A stretch of 64,000 bases of DNA from Trichaptum fuscoviolaceum (taxonomy: Eukaryota; Basidiomycota; Agaricomycetes; Hymenochaetales; Trichaptaceae). The stretch covers positions 1,974,156-2,038,155 of the forward strand of contig CAJSYZ010000006.1 in assembly GCA_910574455.1 (NCBI GenBank), given 5' to 3'. Of the stretch, positions 36,290-47,400 are shown piece by piece. Position 1 is the first letter of the stretch. Every line of letters begins with the position of its first letter. A program made the translations under genes and the position numbers. Below the pieces are notes generated by a model. That model had not been told where the DNA came from and did not search any database. It was given only the letters and a program-made list of their open reading frames with translations.

Positions 36290-37372
36290 TCAGGTAGACT
36301 GTTTGACGCACCTCTCATCAATGAGCTCGAGCTCAAGGTTGCGGTACTCGAGGCATCGGACGCAAATACCGACACCGGAATTTCCGAAATCGATCCAGAG
36401 GATGGGGTGGGGTGGGGAGGCTGATCCCATCGAGCTCGCCTTCGCGTTTGGTGATCTCGGGCTTCTTGACGTCCGCGTACAGGAAGAAGTCGCAGAAGAG
36501 CGCTTGAGCCTGCCTAGGGCTTGCGCTTTTGAACTCGATCCAAACATCCATACCACCGGGGTGCGAGAGCGCGGGGTCGAAACGCTCAAGATGGTTCGTC
36601 GCTGCGACGGGACGAGGAAGCGGCCAACAGCAGCGGCGACACCATCAAGTGCATTAAGAAGGCCAGAAAGAGAGAGCGTGTTCACGTCGGATAGAGTGTC
36701 ATATTTCTTGCTTTTCTTCTTCTTGCCAATTTCTTCATTGTCGTCATCATCGTCATCTTATCCTTGTTGTCGGACAACAAAGAGCTCTTCTTCTTACCAC
36801 CAGGAACACAGGTTGAGGACCCGTCGCGCGAAGTTGAGCGAGTGAATGCAGCGTCAAGGTCCTCGAGAAGGACAATACACGGGGCAGGCACACGGCCCAT
36901 AAGCGACGACAACGTCACATCGTTCATCCAAAAAGCGGAACGTGAGATGGCGAGAATGTCGAGCATGAGCGCGCCAGCAAGGGCATGGATCAACGATGAT
37001 CTGCCCAAGCCAGGGACACGATAGAGGAAATTGTCGCGACGAGAGTGGTTACCACGGTCAGCGCACCACTGATTCAGAAAGAGAGGTTAAACTTTCAGTC
37101 GATGTGTGGCACTTCATGTACATACCTTCTCTGATTGCAAGAAGTCCCTTGTGTCGGCAAGGAGCATCTCTTAAATCCCCGCCATGAGCCATGGAATCAG
37201 CGAAATAGATATGAATTTGATGGTCGTCTGGTGAGGCAAACTGGAAGCCTTTGAGCTCCTCATCTCCGAATGACTTGTCTCTAAAAGAAGACTTGCCCGG
37301 CAAGATGGTGCGCGCTGTCGTCTCGAACTCGTAAGCGTGCTGGCATTCTAAGCGCTTCAACAACCATAGCAT
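36290..37372 (-). pseudogene. BCS1-like AAA-ATPase, degraded
   Basis: Minus-strand remnant of the fungal BCS1-like family (AAA-ATPases related to the mitochondrial Bcs1 chaperone). In order: a BCS1-N-like segment (HAYEFETTART, FQFASPDDHQIHIYF), an intron near 37076-37135, the P-loop region (VPGLGRSSLIHALAG), MNDVTLSSLMGRVPAPC, Walker B (IVLLEDLDAAF), SLSGLLNALDGVAAA, and ATNHLERFDPALSHPGGMDVWIEF. Several defects are visible. The P-loop lysine is Arg (GRSS instead of GKSS), the RPGR arginine-finger motif reads HPGG, the frame shifts once in the acidic/Lys-rich linker near 36735 and again near 36615 before ATNHLER. It therefore cannot make a normal ATPase. Probably a captured host-gene copy. 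Confidence 0.7.
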
Positions 37373-38230
37373 CAGCCAGTCATGTAGTTGTGTTCATCGG
37401 GTCATGAGCTATTGTTGCAATAGCGGATAACTACTAGGGCTACTTACCAGTCCCCACAACAATGAAAGTGTCTCCGGAAGTCTCTGGTTTCCAACCTGAC
37501 CATGGCTGTCAGTGGTGGTAGCGGACGACGGAGGGCCTGTGATGCCAGTGTCAGACCCCACGTGGGAAGTCATCATGTCGATGCTGGGTACTACTAGTAG
37601 CAGGAGTGCGATGGCAATGGTGGTGGTGCTGTCTGGCGGTGTTCCAGAATTGCACCATCTTGCGTGCGCTGTAAACGGTGTGAGCTAGGATTCTGTATCA
37701 AATGGTATGTAAATAACGTGAAGTAAAAGGATTGAGAAGGAGAATAAACTCACCAGCCTTGAACTCCTGTGCCATGCTCGTGCAGACCTCTGTCTCCCAT
37801 TCCGCCCAGATCTGTTACGACATAATTTAGTACAAAGTGCAGGAGAGCAGCGCATGGAAGATGTCATATGTGAAGGAGACAGCGCCAAGGTTGAAGAAAA
37901 TGACAAGCCTCAAGGTAGTGCAAGAGGATGAGATGAGAGAGTTTGTGCGCATGGTGGGGGAGTTGAGGAAGGGGCTCAGTCTGGGAAAAGGCGAGCGGCG
38001 ATGTCCACGTCGGGCTCTTGCTGACTCGGAGTCGGGAAAACAATACTACTACCAAGTTGCGTGTCTGTCTTTGAATCAAGGTTGGTCGCAAAGCCCATTT
38101 GATCCAGCTCCTCCGTCGTCTGCCAGAAGGCAATAGCATAAGTCAAGCCGTCCAGTTCCCTCTGACCTAGAACGTCCCGAGAATAACAACCGGTCATTCC
38201 ATTAAAATTATTATACCTAATAGTTGTCGA
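37373..38230. other. Upstream of the AAA-ATPase relic, no gene recognised
   Basis: Short minus-strand frames (37685-37906, 37976-38197) might be eroded 5' exons of the BCS1-like gene, but no conserved segment is identifiable. Confidence 0.35.
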
Positions 38231-39550
38231 GCAGAGCAGTTGTAGTAGTAGCCGGACCGACCTTCGCCCCTCAGGCTTAGTTTACTAGTACTAGTAGTTT
38301 CCGACTTCAAGCTGACCTCCGAGTCGGAAGAACTTCCGAGTCTGAGCCTGAGACCGAGTCGTGGGACTTCAAGTTCAGCTCAAAAGTTCAAGTGGCCGAA
38401 CAGTGACCCATAACGATGTTCGGTCTTCAGGTTGGTAGACCCGGATTCGAGCCAGTCGTGAATTTATCGAGCAGTAATTAGAGCATCACTGGTGCCAGTG
38501 AGTCCAAGTCCGACTCGGAATAGTTAGAAACAATTCATATCGTTTTTTATTTACATACAGTCATACAACAACTTGAATACCGATGCACAGAAAACACAAG
38601 TATAAGGTCGACGAACACAGAACAGGAGACAAACATACAAAGACACAACTTGAATACTAGTGGTATGCACTGGTATGAGGTAATACTACGAAAAGAAAAC
38701 AGTTAGAAATAGTATGAGTACAAGCCTGAGTCCTCACTGGCAGGCTACTTCGTCTGACTCCGAGTCTGCGGTTTAAGTGAATTAAAAGGTTCCAATGCTG
38801 CTCGTTCCCGCTCAACCTTGTGGTGCTCCTCATTAAACCACGCTTTCCATGTACTCGAGCCCTTGTTAGCCCTAGTTACCTTAATCTGTGGATGATATTC
38901 CGCAAGTTCCGACATCACTGCATCATCCTTTTGTGATTCGAATCCGAAATGAATATCACCGTAACCGGAGGTGCGCATCTCCGACAATTGTTGCCAAATA
39001 CAGTGGCTGAGTGGCGTGAGCCTGAGAAGTCTGGCTTCAAGTTCAGATTCAAGTTCCGCATTTAGTAGCCTGACTACCCCATGCCCTGCCAGTGGCATCG
39101 ACGTATTGTGTCTTTGTCTACTATACTCTGTAGTACTGTACTCTAGTAGTACTCAAGGTTGTTCTTTTCAACAGCTTGAAGCCCTCTCACCTTAAAGTCG
39201 AAGTCCCTGCCACCTAAATTTTAGTTCAGAGGCTGCCACTGGCGGTACTCAGGCTGGCGGTGAGTCAACCAGTCTCCTAGTTCAACTTCATCCGCTGACT
39301 GAGATCTTCAAACTTCAAGTTGTAGCCTGAGTAGTACTATCTACTACTACTAGTATACTGGCAACTTGATCTCTAAATTTGAACCGAAGTTCAAGATACT
39401 ACTATTCGGTTCCGACGACTCGGAGTCGGACTCGGAGTTGGTAGGCTCACAGCTACTATACTATTGCACCAGTTTTAACTCCATTTTGAAGCTGTTGGAG
39501 AAAGCGAAACAACCTCCTATCAGGCTTCAAGTCACAGTTTTGTTCAAAAT
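38231..39550. repeat. Stretch rich in short dispersed repeats
   Basis: Many scattered copies of a few short motifs on both strands: CACTGGCA/TGCCAGTG (38490, 38736, 39086, 39235), TTCAAGTT/AACTTGAA, GACTCGGAGTC and its variants, and CTACTACTAG/CTAGTAGTA. The same motifs recur at 58800-58930 and 60170-60270, outside the retrotransposons. Confidence 0.5.
38745..39098 (-). CDS. Unknown ORF, minus strand (117 codons)
   Basis: Starts at an ATG (39096-39098) inside a repeat-rich stretch. The C-terminal two thirds reads like a real protein: DIHFGFESQKDDAVMSELAEY, then KAWFNEEHHKVERERAALE, ending QTRSQTK. The N-terminal third runs through dispersed repeats and may be spurious. No family recognised and no neighbour relation clear; possibly a fragment of an older element. 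Confidence 0.3.
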   Translation of the reverse strand: MPLAGHGVVRLLNAELESELEARLLRLTPLSHCIWQQLSEMRTSGYGDIHFGFESQKDDAVMSELAEYHPQIKVTRANKGSSTWKAWFNEEHHKVERERAALEPFNSLKPQTRSQTK

Positions 39551-39557
39551 ATCCAAA

Positions 39558-41786
39558 ATGTCCAGTGAGCCTGAGTTTGAGTCGAACCCCCTTGTTGGTT
39601 CTGACAATAGCTAAATTGTAGATAAAAGGAAACATGAGACAGTTGAGGAACGCACATCTGCCCCGCGGGCGAGATCAAATCATGGAGGTCGAGGCAACTG
39701 GGGGCACCAATCGCGCCCCCCGTCGCAAATTCCAGACTGGGTTAGAGCGTACGCACATACATCTTCGAACAACCCTTCAGCTGGGAGTCATGGCTCTCTT
39801 CAAGAACGCATTTTCTCCGGCCCTGCAAGTCCGAGTCCTAATAGCCGACCTCAGGCTCTTGAAGATCGCATTTCTGCCGGCCCTCCAAAACGGAGTAGTG
39901 GTAGCCAACGTCTTCAAGATCGCATTTCAACTCGGAGTCCTAGTAGCCACCATCACAATGAACCTGAAGGTACTCCTGCCAGTGACAGCAAAAGGCGTAA
40001 AGTTGAGAAGGATGACGAAACGCTGAGTCATTGGGCACCGTTCCCGGTATCTGTTCCACCACCATCAAGGCCACCATCATCACTGGCCGATAATGTGAGT
40101 GGCGTCACGGGACCTGGCAGTTTTGTCCAAACACCTGTCACTGGCGGAGATTGCGGAGATACTATAGGTGAACTGCTTAAAAATATGGCACAAAGTGCTT
40201 CGCACACTGGCATAGAAGGCAACGAGTCGGTTCGCTCGACTTCAGGCCATCCAGGCCTTTCATCGGATGATAGGATTGCGAGTTTGGAGGGTCAGGTTGA
40301 TACGATGAAAAAAACTCTTAGCAAGATATCTTCTTATGTCGATCTCTTGACTAGTAATGTTGCTGGGGTAAGTAATAGGATCATGTTTCGAAAAAGAACG
40401 TCTAATAACCTACGCTTGTTAGTCACGGGCAGCAGGCGACGCTGTTAGAGTAAGGAAGACCTTGGATAGTCTAAGGTTCTTCTTCATGGAATCCTCCGCA
40501 ATTGTCCTTGGGTTCAAAGATTCGGACATACAGAAATGCCTTGACAGCCGGAGCACTGAAGATCCTTCGGTTCCTACTACTTCGAGGTGAACGAGGGCGC
40601 GTTTCAGAAAATCATGAATAAATACTACCGACTTCATTCTCGCAACGGCTCGGAAGGTCTTAGAGAACTGCTATCTCAATATGGACATTATAGAGAAGAG
40701 AAGGCAGAAGGGTTTTTCGCAGTATTGAACTCATACGATAGGGATGCCGAAAATCTTAAGGCTTTCCAATTCTTCATACCGCTCTTCCAGGCCTACTACG
40801 ACGTAATCTACGAACTCATCGCAATCATTGACGCCGATCTCCAAAGAATGTCAGTCGACATCTCTAAGATTCTCGTGGCTCAATCTCAGCCTCCCAATCG
40901 TCGTCGTCCCGATCTTCGGCCCCTGACATTGAGGCCATTCTATCAACCGATATCGGAAGCAGGGAGTTTGCAATCGAAATACAATACGCCTGCGGTTAGA
41001 CAGCTTCATTTTCAGCCCCAGCAAACTGAGGTCAATCAAACGCTACTACAGTTTGACAACACGCAGAAATCTTGGGAAATGGCGATTAATCTGTGCAATA
41101 TTCACGACGCATTCTTCCAGAGGAGGGATGCATTTGCTGTTACCTCCAACGACTATGCAATTATTTTCGAGGCAAGAGATATTCTGGAGCTTTTGGAAAA
41201 CGCCGAAGCAGCAATTTTGGCAGATAATTCTGCTGACAAGATTCAATATTGCTTCCAGGAATTGGATTATCTTCAGAGGAGATTGATAGGAGCGCTTAGG
41301 ATTGTCAAGAGATGGTTGCAAATTGCCTCCACAAAGGGTCTTTTCGATGTCGTCATGCAGAATGGGAAAGGCGTGGTCATAAAAGGGCTCTTAAACAAGA
41401 TCATACATCAAGGGCAGGAGTCGACTGATGCTGTCCTTGATTCTATTGATATGTTAGCAGCCTATAACAGGGACGAATTGGAGGCCTATCAAACGAACTT
41501 GAAGGGCAAGGGGAAGGAAAGACAGGACACGGCAGCATCGACGTCAGCAGGGTCCTTAGATAGCCAGACGACTCGAACAACTTTCTTGCAGGAGGCGGAC
41601 ATGCACAGATACCAAATGTATCTGATGGAGGCGGTGTGCTTGTCATTCGATAGACAAACCCCGAAGGGCATCGCGATGAAAATTGATATTAAAGAAGTTC
41701 TAGGGTATCGCAATTATTTAGAATTGGCGATAAAGTCAAAGGATGACTCCAAGCCTTCAAGTCCTCAAGGTCGCCTCAACTACTAG
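39558..41786 (+). CDS. Unknown transposon-borne protein with LQ(D/E)RI repeats
   Basis: Model: start codon 39558, a 57-nt intron (39565-39621), a long exon to about 40369, an intron of about 55 nt (GTAAGT...TTGTTAG), then coding to TAG after 41783. The N-terminus is basic and disordered (MSNKRKHETVEERTS) with three imperfect repeats (SLQERIFSGP, ALEDRISAGP, RLQDRISTRS), a Pro/Ser linker, then a coiled-coil stretch (RIASLEGQVDTMKKTLSKI). The 399-codon C-terminal part is helical and ends at SSPQGRLNY. The frame of the middle exon (ESSAIVLGFKDSDIQKCLDS...) must shift by one base near 40578 to reach FEVNEGAFQKIMNKYY, so there is either a mutation or an error. Location next to the transposase and opposite orientation suggest an accessory gene of the element. 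No known family. Confidence 0.5.
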
Positions 41787-43829
41787 CCGAATTAGCCCTC
41801 TCGTAGGTGGTGGGTTGACAATGGACACAGTATGCTTGCATCTCCAGTTTCTCCCTTTGTTGCTTTGAGATTTGTTGATAATTATATTACCTCGAACAAT
41901 GAATACCATGATGTCGTCGCCGCTGGCTCTGGCAATGTAAACTGTACAACAAGTCTCAATACACTTTGTAGTACTATGTGGCAACTTGAATGTGCTAACG
42001 GAAGAGTTTAACTTAGTAATTATTATCTAGCTTCGTACAGTGTTTGGTGCATGTGCATGTCAGCAAATCGGTTAACATAGAATCTATCATAAAAATCCAG
42101 GGTCTCCTCAGGTGTCAATGACTTTGGAGGACATTCATCACCCTTCGGAACCCCCAGGAGGTGGGCCAAACGGAGGATGTCCCCTACATCTATCACAGAT
42201 TGCTTCGGAGCCTTGCAGTCGCGGTGATAGCGACATCTGCCACTGGCATTCACTCCAGTACAGCATCCGACACAGGTGGTAGAGCTCTCTAACTCATACT
42301 CCGGTTCGACTATCCACATTCTTGTTTTCAGGTCGGGTGAATCTCCAACACGCTTGAAAAATTGGACGAGAGCGCAGTCCTGACGTTCCCCTTTAGCGGT
42401 GAAGGAAAAAAGAAGCATAACCCGGGCAACTCTCATTCCTGCAAACCCCTTTATGCAGGAGCTAACTCGAACAAGGACTGCATCACGTCTTGCTTTTCCG
42501 CGCCAAGAGGGATTGGACCTGATCGCCTCCCTCATTGCTTGTTCTATAGGGATCGATTCGCCATGGTAGGCAAAGAAAGCAGTGGCTGAATGGAATATTG
42601 AAAAGTCATTGCTTGTGTCCAATTCAACTGCTGGTTGGGCTCTGCCAGAGGAGCCCCTTGAGTTGGAGATGTGATTCTCGTACTTGTTGAATAAGTATTT
42701 TTTTATGAGCTGTCGGAGCTGTCGGAGCTCTGGATGACCTTTTATCGCCGCAAGCGTGTTGAGCTGTTTAGGATACACCTTACTGGACTCTGCAAGGATG
42801 ACAACAAAGAAGTCAGATGTGCAACACCAAAGCATGGGTTACCAAGTAATACCCACGTTGCTTGGAAGCCATTAAGATCAAGCTAAAGGGTCATTTCTGC
42901 CACCCAAGCGGATCTGGCGTTCAGCATGTAGTATGCCATGAACCGCAAGATGATGTGGCCCATACACTACGTTTTCGGGATCTTCCAGGTCTGCAATTTC
43001 GTTGAGTTCATTATTGCCCACAATGTCATCGAAGAAGTCCTCTGTATCATCAGCTGCGCCAGCTACGGGTGTATCATGATGGTGCATCTGCTCCTTCCGA
43101 ATTCGGGTCCTCTCAGCGTCATCTGTCTCCGACTCTGACATATTCCTGCGCAGAACATCTTGCAAAGCTCTCCATGAAGCCTCAGCCAGAGGACTTTCCA
43201 GCATTCCACGCCTCTTGAAGTCTGCCCTCGATGCAATAAGTTTACTGAGACGTTGGTTTGCTGTGATCATCTGACCCAAAGGATCATTTCTGTTTGAGCG
43301 TCTCGCCACGTTTCCTTGACCGCGTAAATGTGTTTATTCTCTGTGATTGATGAGCACAGCCCGCTTGGTGCAGCGAAGAGAGGGATCATTGTAGGATAGT
43401 GAATCATGGCATGCTGTCGTGGAAGTGAGAAGTTATCCCGGATGCCCTTAGCTATGAATATTTTGCGATATTGATGATAGTGATCCAGAGAGGCTTTAAT
43501 CTGATCAAGAGTTGAGGCTGTAATCGTGTACCGACGCACAAGGTAACAGAAGTCCAGAAATGCACTCAATGCGTGAACTATATCATCATGTACAATGCCC
43601 ACAATAGCCGGAAGATACACCTAGTAAGCGGATTGCATCAGATATCAGCAAACCACCACCTCAAACAAGATCATGATGAAAATACCACATACTTTCATAA
43701 GTGCCTTTGAATCATTACCTGTCCATTGCTTGAAGCCTCGACCTTCGGGAAATCTGCGAAGTCCGGGAAAAGGAGCAGCAACTCTGATTCTACGTGAAAG
43801 TTAGCAATGGTATTCACACGACTTGTAAG

Positions 43830-43834
43830 GGAAT
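43830..43834. repeat. Target site duplication GGAAT (retrotransposon 1)
   Basis: GGAAT at 43830-43834 and again at 50159-50163. Confidence 0.9.
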
Positions 43835-44415
43835 TGTTACGACACAGAGTGGTTCTATGCGTTCTCAGGACCTCGGACAACGTAAATCGGACGATCAGCG
43901 GCTATGCAAAGCGGTTCCACACTCTGGGAAGCACTTGACAAGTCAATTAAGCTATTCTACACATCAGAAGCACAAATATAACGTCACCTGGGAAGCACTT
44001 GACAAGAGGCCAAAAGTGGAGTGCTTCTCAGGCGGACGGGCGCTTTTGGCAAGCGCAGGAGGAACTATACAGTTCCTCCAAGCCACCGTCCGTACGGACC
44101 CGTGGTCCGATCCGAATTTGAAATACAAATAGAAAGATGAATAAGCATCGCTGGCGCGCCGGGTTTGAACCCAAGCGCACCAAAAGGTGTCCGTTAGTGA
44201 ATAGAATGAAAAGAAACAATAATCCCGTGTGCAGACCGATGCAAAGGTGTACGCGCCGTACGGGCTTTCGTACCGAGTGCGTACCGCTGACCGTACGAGA
44301 CCGTACGAGTGTCTCGTACGATGTCAGGAATCGAAAGTAAATAAAAACATCAGTAAATCATAAGTAAACGGAAAATAAAAGAAAACAATAAGTAAATCCG
44401 TGGCGATTCCTGACA
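43835..44415 (-). repeat. 3' LTR of retrotransposon 1
   Basis: 581 bp, TG...CA ends, near-identical to 49578-50158. Confidence 0.95.
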
Positions 44416-44427
44416 TTACCCCCCTCC
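44416..44427 (-). other. Polypurine tract, retrotransposon 1
   Basis: On the minus strand GGAGGGGGGTAA lies directly before the 3' LTR, the usual primer site for plus-strand DNA synthesis. Confidence 0.7.
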
Positions 44428-44472
44428 AAGGACGCTGCTAAACAGCGTGCGTGTTCGTACCGATCCGTACGG

Positions 44473-47400
44473 TCACCGTACCGCCAATGGGTATTTGCGA
44501 TGGAAAGCACGAATTCGAGCTTGTGCGTGTTCCATATTAGCCGCATCGAGCCAGGTATCTTCGTCCGACTGGTAACCCTTCCAACGAACCAAATACTGAA
44601 GTTTCTGCGTACGGCCCGTACGACGCGAGTTCAGTATCTCCTGAACTTCGTACTCAATGTCCCCATTGATTGGTACGGGCTCGGGAGGGGTCTGTACACG
44701 TCCGGGGATCGTGTCCGACTGGTACTTGGTCAGGAGCGAGACATGGAAGACTGGGTGCACCTTCATCGAAGCTGGAAGTTTCAGCTCATAGTTTAGCGGA
44801 CTTAGCTTTCGTACGACCTCGTACGGACCGAGTCGACGATGATTGAGCTTCCTGGCACCTGGCAAGGCTATATTGCGAGCCTCGAGCCAGACACGATCAC
44901 CTGGTTCGATGTCCGGTACGTCCGTACGGTGCTGGTCATAGTAGCGCTTCATACGATCCGCAGCAACTTCCAACGCGGCCTGGGCATCGTCCTGAGCCTT
45001 CTTCAGCATGTCTATACGGTCATCAGCTGCTGGTACGGTCGACAGACCCGTACTCGGTACGATGGCGAACCCGGGCTCGTACCCGTACAACAGCGCGAAC
45101 GGCGAGGTCCGAGTGGCTGAATGCGCACGAGTGTTGTGCGCAAACTCGGCCATAGGCAGCAGCCGAGCCCAGTTCTCCTGCCGAACATCTGTGAAGGCTC
45201 GAAGATACTGTTCGAGCTCCTGATTTACTCGTTCGGTCTGACCGTCAGTCTGAGGGTGGAAAGAAGTCGAAGTAGCACCTTTAATACCAAGACGCTTGAA
45301 GAACTCCTTCATAAAGCGTGATACAAACTGTGGCCCGCGGTCCGAGATGATTTTTCGAGGCGTACCATGGTGTTTCCAAACCTCGGACACGAACAGTTCG
45401 GCCGTACGAGTCGAGTCAACGTCGGACGTCGTTGGTACGAAGTGCGCCTGCTTGGTGAGCCGGTCAACCACCACAAAGATCGCGTCGAAACCCTCAGACG
45501 GTGGCAGCTGCGTGATAAAGTCGCAGGAGATGGTCTGCCATGGTCCGGACGGTACCTCGTTCGGTTCGAGCGGTCCGACCGGTCGCTGGGGAATATTCTT
45601 GGTGCGCATACAGGTATCGCACCCGGACACGTACCGCTCGACAAAAGAAGACATCCCTGGCCACCAATAGTTGCGACTCACCAGCTCGTACGTCTTCCAC
45701 CGTCCGGGGTGTCCCACCGGCAGAGAATCATGATGTAATTTCACAATATCTCGCCGAATTTCCTCGTCCTTTGGTACGTAGACCTTCCCTCGGTACAGCA
45801 GCAGTCCATCCTCCGTGTTCCAGTCCTCCAACTCCTTCTTCAAGGACACAGGGGCCTTCCCCTTCAGAGCCTCGATCGCCTCTACCAATTCCTCATCCCA
45901 ACTCTTCGAACTCCGGATCCTTCGCAACAATGCCGTGTCCCCCTCGAGCCGTACCATGCCTCGACGCATCGCGTGCAGGCGAAACAAGTCTCTGTCCAAC
46001 AGAGTCCGGTTCGTGTTGTCCGGACCATTTGGTTTGAGGTCGGTACGACGTGACATCGCGTCTGGCTTGCCCCCAAGCCGGCCAGGGCGATGTCGGATGG
46101 TGAAGTCGAACCGACTGAGGAAAATACTCCAGCGAGCTTGTCTGCGAGTGAGATTGCGAGCTTCAGAGAAGTAGAGCAGGTTCTTGTGGTCCGAGACAAC
46201 GTCGATCTTGTGTGGAGACCCTTCGAGATAATGTCTCCACTCGTCGAGCGACCGTACGATAGCCAGTAGCTCCTTATCATAGATCTCATAGTTTCGCTCC
46301 GCATCATTTAGCGATTTCGAGTAGAAAGCCACCGGATGAATCGTACCGTCCGTACCGACCTGCGACAGTACTGCACCTGTCGCAAAGTCAGAAGCGTCAC
46401 ACTCAAGAATAAATGGTTTCTCGAGGTCAGGCATGGCCAGCACCGGTGCTTGAGTGAATCGACGCTTCAACTCGTCGAACGAGGCTTGTTGTCTCGTACC
46501 CCACTCGAACCGGACGTCCTTTCGAAGCAGTTCGGTCATAGGCCGTACGATCCGGGAGTAATCCTCGATAAACCGGCGATAGAAGTTCGCAAAACCAAGG
46601 AAGGCTTGAATATCCTTGACCTTTGCAGGTGTAGGCCACTCCAGAACCGCCTTGACCTTGGCCGGGTCCATCGAAACCGTACCGGCTCCGATAATCATGC
46701 CTAGGTATTCCACAGAAGACTGGTGGAACTTACACTTCTCCGGCTTGACAAACAGGTCGTGCTTCTCGAGCCGTTCGAGTACGGTACGAACGTGCTCGAC
46801 ATGATCTTCCTCATTCTCAGAGAAAATCAGCAAATCGTCTAGATAGATGATCACAATCACCCCATTCAGATCTTTGAAGATGTCGTTCATCATGTGCTGG
46901 AACGTCGCCGGAGCATTGGTGAGTCCGAAGGTCATCACCGTCGGTTCGAAGTGGCCTTCCTGCGTACGAAAGGCCGCTTTCCACTCGTCTCCTTCCTTCA
47001 TCCGTACGTTGTGGTACCCGGATCGAAGGTCTAAGGTCGTAAACACCTTCGCTTTCTTCAAGGCATCGACTAGCTCCGTGGTGAGAGGCAGTGGGTACCT
47101 GTTCTTCACCGTCATCGCATTGAGCTTGCGATAATCTACCACCATGCGCAGCGAACCGTCCTTCTTCTTGATAAAGAAGACCGGAGCCGCAGCCGGAGAC
47201 TTGGAGGGTCGAATGTACCCCTTCCTCAAGTTCTCCTCGATGAATTCCTTCAGCGCCGTACGCTCGTTCGGCGCCATGGGGTAGATCTTGCTGTAAGAAG
47301 GTACCGCACCCGGTACGAGGTCGATCGCATGGTCGTACGGTTTACGGGTGGGGAGGCGTTCTGCCCGGTCCTTCGAGAAGACTTTGGCAAAATCGCGGTA

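Noticed and set aside
39634..40026. 130-codon frame starting MRQLRNAHLPRG
   Set aside because: A different frame over the same bases gives a spliced product with repeats and a coiled coil that continues into the next exon, which is more plausible.
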